Positions 48,901-61,267 of a stretch of 64,000 nucleotides of DNA are shown here, piece after piece (the first letter of the stretch is position 1; each line of letters begins with the position of its first letter). This stretch comes from Stenopsyche tienmushanensis (taxonomy: Eukaryota > Arthropoda > Insecta > Trichoptera > Stenopsychidae). Both the position numbers and the translations under genes were made by a program. The notes under the pieces are model-generated. The model was not told the origin of the DNA. It saw only the letters and a list, made by a program, of their open reading frames with translations, and made no database searches. The DNA lies in assembly GCA_008973525.1 (NCBI GenBank), contig WACJ01000259.1, positions 372,001 to 436,000 of the forward strand, given 5' to 3'.

Positions 48901-49680
48901 ATCCCGATGCTCACATGTCAATTAAAATTTAAACAAATGGATCAATATCTACATCCAGCGGTAGATTTACCTATGGATAGCCGCGCGCCTTAATCCTCAG
49001 AATGACCCACCGCGTATTTAATGGGGTTTCAAGTAATTGCTTTAAGTATTCTGCCTAAATGCCGCGTAATAGTGAAATCGCATTAGGGAACCGCGCATAT
49101 CGAGGGCCGAATTTACCCAAGCTGAAAAATAAAATAGTTCCAGGAGGCCTTAAATTTGAATTGCACAGCCTTAGAAATAGGCGACGAAAGCGTAACAATC
49201 TCGGGCGATATTGATCAGATTAATTAAATAAATACATAATTTAAATCCTGGCATATTTGTGTCTTTTCGCTAATGCATTTTGTTTATCCCCAGAATTAAA
49301 AAATAATTGCATATAATAAAATTTTCCATATTAATTTCTTATAATACATACACTACCCGAAAGTAAATTGTCAACAAAATTATCAAAGCAAAGTTATTAA
49401 ATATGTTGAAATATAAATACATTCAGAACATTTCAATTTTACATTTATTGTAGACGAAGCAAATAACAAATTACTTATAGTCTTAGTGATTCGATTATAT
49501 TTTAATTAATAACAATTGAATATTTGAAATTCTCATAATATATATATATTTGTAAAATAGTCATTTACATAAAAAAAAAAATTGCTACACATGTCGAAAT
49601 TGTCGATGAAATATTTTTAATTTTAATAGTAATAAATATTCTCAAAAAATTCCGCGATAAAAATGAGAATTTTATTCGGC
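48901..49680. other. AT-rich spacer between two CpG-rich islands
   Basis: No gene or repeat recognised. Confidence 0.4.
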
Positions 49681-49684
49681 CGTT

Positions 49685-50006
49685 CATAGACAAGGCGGTG
49701 CATGGTCGGAAAAAAGAGCGCCGTTTGCTAAGGTTACGCGACACCGCCGCATTTCCTTATCCGGCTCTCGACCCGTCGGCGGTGTCTCTTCGCTTAAGGT
49801 TCCCGGCTGAATTTTAAGTCGCTCGGTCAGGTGAGTTCGTGTGCAGCTCGACTTTTCGAAGCGTTCGATCTGATCGTCGAGCAGTCGGCCGCCTTTGGAG
49901 CGACCCGTCGTCTCGTGCCAGGATCGGAATCGGTTCCGTTGCAATTCGAGAGCGGACCGCCGCCCAACCTCGTTCCGCACCAAGTCAAGCTGGAGAAAGC
50001 GCGAGA
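49685..50006 (+). promoter_or_regulatory. Rbp1: CpG-rich promoter / 5' UTR exon of Rbp1
   Basis: A CpG-rich block directly upstream of Rbp1. A strong donor, GCGAGA|GTGAGTATA, at 50006/50007 would pair with the acceptor TTTCATTTCAG ending at 50384, one base before the start codon, giving a spliced 5' UTR. Transcription start site and exon left edge are inferred only. Confidence 0.5.
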
Positions 50007-50385
50007 GTGAGTATAACGAACTTAACGAAACCGCGATCGATCCTTTGAAATGTGTCTCCGACGAAGCCGCACGCGAGCCCCCCGAAGCAGACGCGTCGCG
50101 CGCGCATGCGCGCTTCGTTAATGTCATCGCATCTACGACGCGACTTCGCATCGAGACCTATTTAAATAATTTCATACGAATTCGACGTCGATTTCATGTC
50201 GGTTCGTCTCCGTTCACCCTGCCGAAGCCCCATGCACATTGCAGTACTGCATTTTTTTCCATGCGCTTGGTCGGCTTTTCATATAATCTTCGCCAATTTT
50301 AAATCAGCGTCATTTTGGGATTGTTTTTCTTTTGAATATTAATAGTATATTGTTGATTTTTCAATGTTTACCTTTTCATTTCAGA

Positions 50386-53300
50386 ATGTCTCGATTCCGA
50401 GAGTGGGACTTGTCCTGCAAGGTTTACGTGGGAAACCTGGGCTCGTCCGCTTCCAAATATGAAATCGAGCGTGTATTTTGTAAATACGGCCCCATAAGAA
50501 ATGTCTGGGTGGCGAGGAATCCTCCCGGATTTGCCTTTGTCGAGTTCGAAGACTCCAGAGACGCCGAGGACTCGGTCAGGGGATTGGACGGAACGTGAGT
50601 ATCTTGTCAGCGCTTCAATTCTACGCACGCTCCTTAGATCCGTTTCTCGCTTCATAGAGAAATGCTTGAGTCATAAGTGTGCAATATCACGATACCTCCG
50701 CTTTCAGACGATATGCTTTGGGATTAAACTGAACATTTTTCAAATGGCACGGTTCATGAGAAATTCAAAGTTTATCTGAAAACGGGGAACATTTATTTAT
50801 AAATACTTCAAATTTGACATTATTTAAACTGTTTAACCCTTACAACTTCTATGGCCAGTATGTGTGCCCATTTTTTTCTCGGGCAGTTTTTATGAACTTC
50901 AAATAACATTTTAGTATTTTTTTAAATGTAATAATCAAGTGAATACTCTAAAAAATACTGTCTTATTGTCTGACCATTCATTTGTCATCTGGAATATGGA
51001 AAATAATTGGTTCAGAGGAATTGAATCTGTGCAGGTAAAGAGCATAAAATAATAGTCTGCATCCAGATGTGGCGCAGAAAACATCTTGAAAATTATTAGT
51101 GTCCAGTAATTCAATACTATTCTGATGATGAGAATTCTTGAAAAGGAAATTTTTTCTCACTGGCATAATAATGACCTACAGAAAGAGTTTACCTAATCAT
51201 ATAAAAAAACTAAGATTAGACGTGAGACGAAAGATAGCAAACAGAAAACTTTAGCTTGGCGAGACAAAATAATAGTCACAATGCTCAGTACAAAGCATAC
51301 GTCAACTTCCCAATTGACAATTGGACCCAACGAAGCCCAAATTGTGACGACTCTGATCAACAAAGGTCCTCATTTCATTTATAGTAGATCAGTGAAGAAT
51401 TATAGAGGCTTTGGTGTGTTCAGACTGAAACTGAAAAAGGAAGAAAGCAAACGATATTTTTTTGCAACATTTGAGAGAAGAAACCAGTGTTTCATCATAG
51501 AGATTTCTTCAAAAAATATCATGCACTAGCAGCGAATAGCTGGCACACGTTGCAATGCCATTAGCACTTAATAATTATTTGAATAGGAACACTACGTGGT
51601 TTATTGCTTCAGGTCACGTGTAGTGCGAGTCGAAGAGCTGGGATTCAAAAGCATATGCACACTCGCTCTCATCTCAAAGACTGACTTAACCACCGTATTG
51701 TGTGCGCATCCTTTCTCTCGCCGTCTTAATTTCACCAGACCAATATGCGCTAATACAATATTTTTACCATGTCTATATTATTCCCGCATGTGTAAATAAT
51801 GAGTTGACAAAGTTTTATCACAATCGGATGAACGGTATGGAAGCGCATTAAATACGGACAAACAAAGATTAATTTTTATATATTAAATCACACCATACAA
51901 TTTTTTTTTTTTTAAATACATTAAAAATGGCTTGGAGTTGGTGAGAACTTTTCGAGAAAAAAAAACTATGAGCCCAACAAGGGTTAAACGGTGAAAGTTT
52001 AAATCTTGAACTATTATTGATAAAATTTTTATCGATATTGAAATATCAAAGTTTTTATGTTGTTGAAATAGGAAATGTGTGAAATTTGTCATTAATTTTT
52101 CAGACGATGCTGTGGAACACGTATCCGCGTTGAAATGTCATCGGGGCGCACCAGAAGAGATGGCGGACGAAGGTATGTTTTTTTTTTGAAGATGGATAAT
52201 TTTAAATTGAAAATAAAACATGGTAGTGATCTTAAAATATTTATAAATAGTATACTTAAAAAGTACATTTTTATGGGGCCAAAAACTATTACATTTTTTC
52301 ATTTGACTAACATAAAGCATAGTGAATATAAAAATGTATATTGTTAATTTACATTTGCTTTGGACCCTGAAAGTTTTGAAATAATTTCATTAAGTCTTGA
52401 CGTGTATCTGACTTTCAGTATACGGATTAATTGAAGGTTCTCTAGAATAGTTTTTTTAATGATGAAAGGTAAGTAGTATTAATCGAAGAATTGTATAGTA
52501 TATTAGGATTTATATTAATTTATTAATAAGAATAAATATTAGCATACCTTGGTTACGAGTAAAATGCAGTTATACGCCTCTTTAAACAATTAATTATTTT
52601 AACTCGATGTATATATGCATTAGTTATTTGATTAAATATCATAATAAAATCCAATAGACTAATTGAATTTATAAAGTTTTATACATTATATATATTTATT
52701 TATTATTCATGACCGGAATTGACGATTGCCGTTGACATTGTAGCTTTAACTCGAGGAAATCATTAGTTGAATGATTAGACTGTTGTTGCGTTAACAGTAA
52801 TCGTCGGTTCGTTAAAAATATTCTTTCACCACTAAATTGATTAAAATCTATTAGAGTGGGCTTAATATTTTATATGAGAAAAAAAATAATGAACTCCGTG
52901 GATGTTGGTACGTTTTCAGGTGCCAATTCACTACCACCACAACCACAACCATCGTACCACCACCACATGTCGACAATCGTCCGCCGCCCTCGGCCGATCC
53001 ACCCGATATCACCACCACAACTACTACTACTACTACTTCTGCTTGTCATTCGACTGCCCCGACAACAGCTTTATTAGTACCGAAATTATCGTGTCCCTCC
53101 ATCGCGGTCGTGTTGCAAAATCGCCGAACCGGTCGATGCGTCGACCCTTTCTTTGCTTCGAATCTTGCCATACGAGTATTTTGAGTTGCTCAATTTTAAA
53201 CTGAAAAGATTGAGAGATCTGGCATTTTTCCCCCCGGAAGGATATCTCTCGTATTTGGAAAGGATGAGTGTTTGAAAATGAAAAAGTAAACAAAAAATGT

Positions 53301-55621
53301 ATTTTTTGATATCCGATATTCTGAATAGTCTTCTTTTTCTAAAAATTAAATTAAATTTAAAGGCATTCGGCGACTGATGCTTATACAACAACCGTATTAT
53401 AATCAACGGAGCTTTAGTCCCACGGTAGCAGACATCTAGGAATTGTCTTCTGGATCAACATACCTATTGTCCACCTGCACTCTTCTGCATCAATCTCCAA
53501 CTCCGTGCTCTACAATCTCCGCATCTCTTCCTGCTACGACAACATCGCTCAGGACGACTTACATACTTTGACAAAAATATTGACGCAAATCATTGGGTGA
53601 ATTTTCTCCTCGGCCTATTATTGTCGTTTGGAACAATATGCAAATCTAGGATGTATATCAAATGGCTCGCTCGAGCGAAAGCGTCAGCGAGAAAATTCAC
53701 CAAAGTTGATTTAGTCATCTTGGACAGCGTGTGCTACCGGTACCTCCCGAAAGCAAGGTCGCCTCACCACCTCATACACAATCCTCCCTGCCTGCTTGTC
53801 AACAGTTAGAACTTCTCATCACGTTCGATGTGTGGATTGGTACTTGTATTGTCTATCATATATATTATATATATTTTAATACATAAATAATTTCTTAAAC
53901 AATTTGCCAGTTAATATATAAAGTGTAGCAATTTAAGTTTTTTTAGCGTTCAAATCAAATTTGCTGAACATGAAATTCCATCTTCTCTCCCATTTTTTCA
54001 ATCATTCTATTTTTGTCACAAATAAATGATGGTGCTCTCAAATATAAATATATACACGTCTGAAGTCGTTTATAGATAGGTGTTATTCTTGTAAGTTACT
54101 AGGATCTTTTAAAACCATTTTTGATTTACATGTTTTATGCATATTTATATTCTTATAGCGTTAAATATTTTATTTATTGGGTAATCGATGTTATTTTACT
54201 ATTGCTAATATTGTTGCTAAGCTAGGGTTGTTTTTTTTTTAATGAAAATCTTACTTTTTTTTAAATCATTTTATGGCTTACAAATCCGTTGATGAATGTA
54301 ATATAAATTGCGTGTTTTATTGTAATATTAATCGTGATTTGTACGCCATAGAAAAGAACTATATTTCACATCAATATCAAGTGTGACCCCGTGGGGCTAT
54401 TATGGTTTAAAACCCCACCGCTTTCAGCTGTAATTTATTACGAGATATTTAATGTACTTGAATGAAGTAGAACTAGGTAATGATTTTCAGCTATTTATAG
54501 AATAAATGGAGTCTGAAATTTACCAGAAAATATGGCTTATTTATATATATATATTATATATACAGACTTGTTCAAAATGTGCTTAGCTGTTTTTTTATGT
54601 CCCGTTCTAATTGTATATAATTTTGATGCATGAAAATTAGTTACCAATGAAAAATGAATATTGCTATATGGTCAATGTTGGATATTGATTTTGGTTTTTA
54701 GTGTTTTTATATTGGTTGATATTTTATTTTTTACTCATGCGAGCTGTTTACATTTTAATCTTCCGTTTGATTAAGCTTATTCGATTTTTGTCATAATTTA
54801 ATGTGTATATGAAGGTTTAGTTTTTGTGTGTCCAAATAATACTAGCAATATAAAAGCAATAAGATCACTTGTGATTTTTAAAAATATTTCATTAAGATGT
54901 CTTTATTAGATTTGATTTTCGTCTCGATTTTTAGATGTAGTTATAGATTAAATTATTATTTTGGCCGTCGTCGTTTTAAAAGATCCTGTAAATAATGAGA
55001 TTTATGCATAACTTCGCTATATAAACGCTACATAAACTGGTAGTCTATGTTTTTTATTTGTCTTTCATTAATTTTTTCCACTCTAATGATTGTGAAGGTT
55101 ATTACAAGTCTCCCCACCTCATAGTTATGTTTTATATTTGTATTAGGTGTCTTGGAATTATTGTTACTTATTATTTAACGGTCAATAAACCTTGGTGATG
55201 TATTATTTTCATAAACTTGATCAACCTCAGAAGGGATTCGCTCATGCGACAGTGCATGCAACCACGTTGAACTCTTTGTTTTTTTTTTAATATGATTTAA
55301 CTACATATACATAAAATTATAATTTGCCATTGTAGACTAACATTTTAGCAATGAATTTAAAAAGATTTACATGCAACATATGTAGTGATAATCTGTATGT
55401 GAGTTGTGTTCTGAAACGTTGCACTGATTACCGTTTTATTATTGAACAGATCACGAAGCCGAAGTCCGAGGAGACGTTCTTATTCCAGAGGAAGATCTTA
55501 TTCTCCAAAGAGAAGCGGTTCGCGCGGGAGGGATCGCGAACGCAGCATCTCTCCCCGTGCGCGAAGATCTTACTCACGGGACCGCCGTAGCCGCTCTGCA
55601 GACAGCCGGGAACGATATTGA
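50386..55621 (+). CDS. Rbp1: SR splicing factor Rbp1 (SRSF3-like), three coding exons
   Basis: Exons 50386-50594, 52104-52172 and 55450-55621 join in phase to encode 149 residues, close to the roughly 135-145 of Drosophila Rbp1. Residues 1-19 read [19 protein letters not shown]. The single RRM has RNP-2 (KVYVGN, 12-17) and RNP-1 (GFAFVEFE, 48-55) and closes with [15 protein letters not shown]. From about residue 93 comes an RS domain ([20 protein letters not shown]..) ending DSRERY. SR proteins bind exonic enhancers and recruit the spliceosome in the nucleus. The second intron is long (3277 bp) and holds a candidate alternative exon (52920-53184), so regulation by alternative splicing is plausible. 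The first intron carries a piggyBac-type element. Assignment to the Rbp1/Rbp1-like pair rather than x16 rests on the lack of a zinc knuckle. Confidence 0.95.
51165..51526 (+). pseudogene. piggyBac transposase fragment
   Basis: Reads [20 protein letters not shown], where the family has a G..R.NRK.LP motif. After frame damage it continues [20 protein letters not shown], the conserved W.D(K)..V..LST.H block. It lacks the DYN..M.GVD motif, so it is incomplete. Confidence 0.65.
51526..51880 (+). repeat. RTE-like non-LTR repeat, internally short
   Basis: Starts GCGAATAGCTGGCACACGTT..GCAATGCC with an ..ACGTGGTTTATTGCTTC block, shared with 56810-56885. Ends GACAAAGTTTTATCACAATC..GGTATGGAAGCGCATTAAAT, shared with 35088-35300. 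Head and tail without coding body suggest a non-autonomous derivative. Confidence 0.6.
52920..53184 (+). CDS. Rbp1: candidate alternative exon of Rbp1 (Thr/Pro-rich tail)
   Basis: An acceptor (TACGTTTTCAG ending 52919) fits the phase left by the 52172 donor. Reading on gives [20 protein letters not shown].., then a long Thr run, and a stop at 53182-53184, for a 180-residue isoform without an RS domain. Low-complexity coding (ACC/ACT repeats) and no obvious donor are cautions. It could be an alternative last exon, a premature-stop ('poison') exon as known for SR genes, or a spurious frame in an intron. Confidence 0.35.
53185..55449 (+). other. remainder of Rbp1 intron 2
   Basis: AT- and T-rich intron sequence. 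The part after about 53.8 kb contains no recognised repeat, unusual for this window. Confidence 0.4.
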
Positions 55622-55993
55622 GAGAGCTGAATGAGTAGTTTTATAAGAATATTTTTTTAAGTTCATAAAATTGTCTGATTATTTTTATAAAAAAATATGT
55701 TTAAAAGCCAGCAGACTCAAAACGAATTAATTTACACACTCGGAAGAAGTATAAACTGAAAATGGACATTTATGAACGAGTTTTAGTACCTATTTTTCAA
55801 TTTTATTGAAAATTCTTATACTCTCCTAATTATCGGAATAGCACATTGATTTTGTACGTAACAAAATTAAATGAAACAAGAAGCATTTTATTTATATAAC
55901 TGAAAAACTGACTATATTCCAACGGAATTTATGTTTTGGAACGAGGCTTTCTATTCTATTTTACTAGACCGTAATTTATCTATTATTTTTATT

Positions 55994-55999
55994 AATAAA
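55994..55999 (+). terminator. candidate Rbp1 poly-A signal (AATAAA)
   Basis: First canonical AATAAA hexamer that I see in a plausible 3' UTR position, about 370 bp after the Rbp1 stop. A further AATAAA lies near 56180. Confidence 0.35.
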
Positions 56000-56805
56000 T
56001 CAATGAATTAATGATATTTAGTTGAGAGAAGGTCTGAAGAATTGCAAATAGATTACATTCTCAGAAACCGTGAAGTTTTGAATACATACAAACTTTTATT
56101 TTCGTGCCTTAAATTATAAGGTAAAAATGCATTTTTACATGATACCCTTATAACGAGGCATTTTACTTTTGCAATACTATGAATAAACTTATCTATATTT
56201 AGCGTAATTGAAAAAGTCTTAAGGAAAATTACTCTTATCGATCAATTAGTTTGTAATTATTGTACGTGGTCGTTATCGAAATTAGAAGTTGATTTAAAAT
56301 TACAACTCATGTATATTAAGATTTATTCATCTCGTTTTTCTTAAAAGGGCCTCAGAGCTCGGTGTGGATGAATTTTGTAAAATTTAAGCTATTATAATTT
56401 TTCATACATTTAGAGTAATTCTAGTTTTGCGTTTTATTTGAAGAGAGTGATTAGAAATTCAAATATGTACGCTCATTGAAGTTCCCATTTCTTTTTATTA
56501 AGAGAGCTGCTGTAAGTATAAGTCTAATACTAAAATTTTATAACTGGATGAATGTTACAAGCGATTTGTAAAAGTATTTGTGAGAAATATTTTTTTTAGT
56601 ATGTGTTTGTAAAATAAATTCATATGTAAATTTACCCAATGACTTTTTACACCTTTCAATATCCTTAATATCCGAGGCTTGCTTATGATCAAAATTACTG
56701 TTTGTTTTATATGCAAAAGAAATCCTTAACAATCCGGGAAAAAAAAGACGTGTAAATTAACACATCCTAGATGGTTAAACCAACAAAATATATATTTTAT
56801 TTAGC
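56000..56805. other. AT-rich intergenic DNA
   Basis: No gene or repeat recognised. Confidence 0.4.
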
Positions 56806-56809
56806 ATTA

Positions 56810-56885
56810 GCGAATACCCGGCATGTGTTGCAATGCCTTAATAATTATTTGAAAAGAAACGCAGTACGTGGTTTATTGCTTAAGT
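56810..56885 (+). repeat. RTE-like repeat head
   Basis: GCGAATACCCGGCATGTGTT..GCAATGCC, then ACGTGGTTTATTGCTT, matches the start of the repeat at 51526. It breaks off at the junction with the Tigger transposase. Confidence 0.6.
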
Positions 56886-58950
56886 TCTAAGTTCCGTCGG
56901 ACCAAGTTACCAGACCATAAACCGATGAAAGACCGTTTGATACTCCTTTTTTGTGCGAATGCGAGTAGCGACAAAAAGATAAAGCCTCTTCTTGTCTACT
57001 CTTCGGAGAACCCGCGAGCATTCAAGAAGTGCGAAATGATAGGCTGCCTGTTATGTGGAGATCAAACAGCAGAGCATGGACTGACGAAGAGTCGTTTACC
57101 GAATGGATAGACTCTGCTGCTGGTCTTGAGATAAAAAAATACCTGCTGGATAATAATGTTCCTCTGAAAGCCATGCTAATTATGGACAATGCTCCTGCCC
57201 ACACTGAAAGAGTTTAGGATAATATTTGTGAGGAGTTTAGCTTTATAAAAATTGCCTTCCTTCCTCCCAACACAGTTCCTATTCCAACACAAAACCATCT
57301 CGAATCGTAGGGTATCTGAAACTCATGGATGCACCATGGCAGGGTGTCTCGAGAAGGACACTGAATTCTGCATAGAGAAAGTTTTAGTCAGAGGTTGTTT
57401 TAGATCGAGACTTCGAGGGGCTTTGCGAGTGAAAAGGAGCTTGTTGAAGAAATTGTCCTTGGGTAAATCTCTAGACCTCGAGGTAAACGAATTTGACATT
57501 GAAGAAATCGTTGCAGAACATAGCGAGGACTTCAGTGTCGACGAGTTAAAGAAGTTACATGAACAATAACACCTTTAACTTAAGAAGGTTCTGTCGTGAG
57601 TAGGGAATCCAATCCCGAGCCAAAATTTCGATCCCGGGATTTCGGGATTTCATTAGACAATCCCGGGACCAGTCCCGGGATCAGGATTTTCAATATTTTA
57701 AGAAATTACCTTGATGAATTTGATCAAAAATTACTTATAAGTCCATTTGTTCAATATAAAAAATCACTTGAAGGCCAAAGAATTTTATTTATTTAAGAAA
57801 AGATAAAAATACAATTCAAAAATAGATAAATAAAACACTAACAAATTCAAATATTATTTTGAAAATATGCCCGAAGTAACATTAACATGAAACATTAGTG
57901 TTTCGTCATTTAGTCTGGATCTGATTTTGGAAGTCAGACAACTTGCTCGTTGGAGGTATCGTCATCAGATATTTAAATGCTAGTTCGAGTTGATGATCGC
58001 GTGAGCCCTCATTTTCATATAACACCATCAATGTGACTGATAAAATTCTTTTCTGCTGAGACACGGACTAAAAATCGCAAAATTCCCGATTTCTCGACAA
58101 ATTATTTATTTCCGTCACTGCAGATGAATACTTATATACTATAATACTTTGATGTGGTTTGTAATTATATTATGGAGGAATACAAAAATTCTGAACCCCG
58201 TATCTATTATATTTCATATCGATATTCCCATTATTCGTCGAGGTGTAGTAAATACATCACCGCTAGGGAAAGGTTATTATAACAATTTGAAAAACATACA
58301 TGTACGCTATATAGGTATACATAGATTAGACAGTCACTGCTTCTATGCGTCGCCTAAGTTCGCCAATTAGTAATTACGCCACTGTTTCCAAGCGTCTAGA
58401 TTTCGTCGGGAATGTCTCGATTTAGTAGCCTTCATCGTATTGGCGAGGTATACGATTTCTGCTAGATAAAAATTTCAATCCCGGGATTTTCGGGATTACG
58501 TTTTCTAATCCCGGGATTCTTAATTACCTAAAACTGTCCGGGATCCCGGGATCCGGGATCCCGGGATTGGATTCCCTAGTCGTGAGCGGAGGAAGAGGAG
58601 AGGGAAAAAAGAAACTGTCGACAGCAGAGATTAGAGCTCATACTTCAATGTGATTAAAGTTACAGACATTTGTGGAAGAAAATCATCCAAATAAAGCACC
58701 AGCTATTAGGGTCATTCATTTATTTAATGACGTTGCTATGGCTCATTTCAGCAGCGTGTTGATAAGTAACCAAAACCAACTATCAATTGAAAAATTCTTT
58801 AAGAGGAAAGTTAAAGATAATAAAGAAAATGAGCCAAAATCATCTAAAAAAGTAGAAGTCAGTGATTGCGAGAGTAAATCTGTTGACAGTGGTCCCGAGA
58901 TACAGCTGATCGATGGAGACAGTAATAAAATTCGATCATCCTTCTGATTC
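56886..58950 (+). pseudogene. Tigger transposase (DDE and C-terminal parts), frame-damaged and interrupted
   Basis: Successive frames give KDRLILLFCANASSDKKIKP, LLVYSSENPRAFKKC, RLPVMWRSNSRAWTDEESFT, LLDNNVPLKAMLIMDNAPAH (a DDE-domain catalytic Asp in MDNAPAH), FSFIKIAFLPPN, then after a deletion LGKSLDLEVNEFDIEEIVAE. A hAT MITE (57601-58578) separates this from the C-terminal stretch FVEENHPNKAPAIRVIHLFN, DVAMAHFSSVL. The N-terminal CENP-B domain is missing. The order is exactly that of Tigger/jerky-like proteins. Confidence 0.85.
57601..58578. mobile_element. hAT MITE with perfect 8-bp target duplication
   Basis: GTCGTGAG stands on both sides (57593-57600; 58579-58586). Inverted ends are TAGGGAATCCAATCCCG with exact match. 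Both subterminal regions are packed with ATCCCGGGA-type motifs. It is 978 bp without an intact transposase. Confidence 0.92.
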
Positions 58951-59270
58951 GATTCTTCTTTACGTGGATGACACCGCCATAATGTCGCAGTCGACCGAGA
59001 TAAACTTGGTTTGTAGGCGCTTGCAATCTCAATTAGACTGGCTAAGCATCTGGAATTCTAGGCGGAGAATTACGGTAAATGCCAAAAAGAGCACGGCAGT
59101 GCTGTGCTCACCCTCCCATCAGGAACCATCTTGTGGGTCAAACAGACCAAATATCTTGGAGCAATCTTCCATTTACGACTCATTTGGGCTCCGCATTGGG
59201 AACAAATTGCTCTTATACAAATCCCTTACTAGTTTTCTACTGTTTTTTGTATGTTTCTTAATCTATTGAT
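58951..59270 (+). pseudogene. Jockey-like reverse transcriptase fragment
   Basis: ILLYVDDTAIMSQSTEINLV contains the YVDD polymerase motif. RRLQSQLDWLSIWNSRRRIT and VNAKKSTAVLCSPS follow in frame. TKYLGAIFHL continues in another frame and LRIGNKLLLYKSL returns in the first, so there are small indels. Only the palm/thumb part is left. Joined directly to the end of the Tigger fragment. Confidence 0.8.
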
Positions 59271-61150
59271 AATCCAAAGAAATCTAAAGGATTACTCAAA
59301 AGTGCATGACATTGTATTGCATACACTTATGCACTATATGAAGTAAATTATTATAAAAATTTATATAAATAAACTGTTTAGATAGAAAGAAAAAAACAAT
59401 TCCCAATTTGCATAAATGTATTTGTATAAAATATAATATAACAATAAATAATAATATCTACAGGAATGTTCAGAATATAATTTATACTACAAACCATAAA
59501 TCAGTGCTTGTTAAAAAATAAATCTATATATTTGAACTAAACATTAGCATCTTTCGACTTTTTATACATTTTAAACATCCATATTCGAAAAACGTATTTA
59601 CAAAAATAAAAATGAATAGAAACCATTTCAAAACAATTTCTTATTACTAATCAACGAGTCAGTCAATTTCTTGACGTTCGGTAGGCATTGATATGTTTAG
59701 GCAAATGTAAAATAAAATCATTATTACATACAGAATGTATTATTACGCTCGAATGTGGTAGAGTTTTTGGCCGACCTTTAACATTGGTGCGACAATATTT
59801 TTAATACTCGATTAAATGCGTTGAACAAATTGACTAAATCAACAGAAAAAATATACTTGGGACAATTTTTTCTCATACAAATTAGTACAAAATACAAGCT
59901 TACACAGCATAGTGTTTTACACATTTAAAAAAATTACAATACGTCCTTTGGCAGATTTTTAAACTAGGAACGATACCGATTTACACATTGAAAAAAGCCC
60001 CATAAGCCTATTTATGAAAGGCTACTCGAATATGTTTACATAAAATCAGTATTTTTTTAATGATGCAATAGAAACGTCAGATTCAATGTCTTAACATATG
60101 CAGATTTATATTCAAAAAATTTAGTACATCGTACTAACTCTAATCTCAGTCAGGTTTATATAGGCTCATCCGAAGAAATTATCATAATAAAAAAAATATC
60201 ACAACTCTATTTCATAAGTCATCCAATTTAACGCATAAAGAAAGGAATGCTACATCTACACGTTATAGTAATATCAATTCACCAAAAATATATAAATAAC
60301 TGCACAAACACGGCAGAAGTGTGTTGTTTTCTGTGTCTTTACAACCGATCAAAGTTTAAAGCGTACACCCAAAATTGATTAACCGCGGATTTAATTATGT
60401 ATTGCTTCGGGTGTATTTTATCAACATCAAATTATGTATAAGAGTGTTTACATATATACACGTAAAGGCGTTTATTAAACATATAATTCTCGCACGTTTA
60501 AAGTATAAGGCATTTCTATACAAGGCTAATTATCCATTCCGGACAAAGTTCGCGTTTATTAATAGCAATAAATGAATCGTCATTTCATGCCTCGATTACA
60601 AATTTACAATATATTCAGTGTTGGCGTTAATGTTAAAGATACGTAAATACTTTCTGAACGCATCTACGGAAATAATACATGGATTATAAATATAATAGAT
60701 TTACGATGATCCAGACAAAGATGTAATGTAATTTCGATATGAAACTATAATTTAAACATTGATATTATGATCAATTGAAAATCGATATATTTGATTTGTA
60801 TGCGTATTGTTTTGTTGAAAGCGTTTATTGTTATATTGTAGTTGTATAAAAATGTGATTGGTGATATTGTTTATGTAATATTCACGATGTATATCTTCTG
60901 ATAGTATAACTTGCTATACAATGTTTTGGTAGTAAATACATTTTGATAATGATTATGGTGTAATACCATATAGAAAATCAACAAGTTAACTAGCACTATA
61001 ATAAATAAACAAAGTAACCTTGCGAAATAATACAAGCTGCGGCACGGAAACTATCTTATTTTAAAAATTAATAACACAAACAGTATACAGACGATATCAG
61101 TTTTCCATGTTACAGAGAGACATTTAAAGTTTTTATTTATTGTTTTAAAA
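59271..61150. other. long AT-rich stretch, possibly 3' UTR of the minus-strand gene at 62.5 kb
   Basis: No coding frames or repeats recognised. Several TTTATT strings (AATAAA on the minus strand) would allow poly-A sites. Placing it as a UTR is inference from position only. Confidence 0.25.
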
Positions 61151-61170
61151 ATTAATTAAGGTAGTCGCTA

Positions 61171-61260
61171 GGGATTCTGAGTCGAGACGTCCCAGGACTT
61201 TTTTGCTGAATCGAGTCCTGGGACTTTCAACGAAAAAGTCCCGAGACTCGAGACTTTGTG
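61171..61260 (+). mobile_element. hAT-like terminal fragment
   Basis: TAGGGATTCTGAGTCGAGAC with repeated GTCCC.GGACT / CGAGACT motifs resembles the TAGGGAATCC ends of the MITE at 57601. The opposite end was not found. Confidence 0.35.
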
Positions 61261-61267
61261 TTACGTT

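Larger units (their letters stand above)
50837..51983 (+). mobile_element. piggyBac-type element in Rbp1 intron 1
   Basis: TTAA stands at 50833-50836 and 51984-51987, with ends CCCTTACAACTTCTATGG and, inverted, CCCTTGTTGGGCTCATAG. Inside is a piggyBac transposase piece and, further right, an RTE-like repeat insertion. Confidence 0.65.

Noticed and set aside
47871..48921. Three overlapping ORFs of 311, 340 and 329 codons as genes
   Set aside because: They cover the same GC-rich DNA on both strands and are all Arg/Ala/Gly/Ser/Pro-rich, the pattern produced by lack of AT-rich stop codons. No domain or splice support.
53597..53809. 70-codon ORF downstream of the Rbp1 alternative exon as a further exon
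   Set aside because: No acceptor in suitable phase and no recognisable composition; treated as intron.
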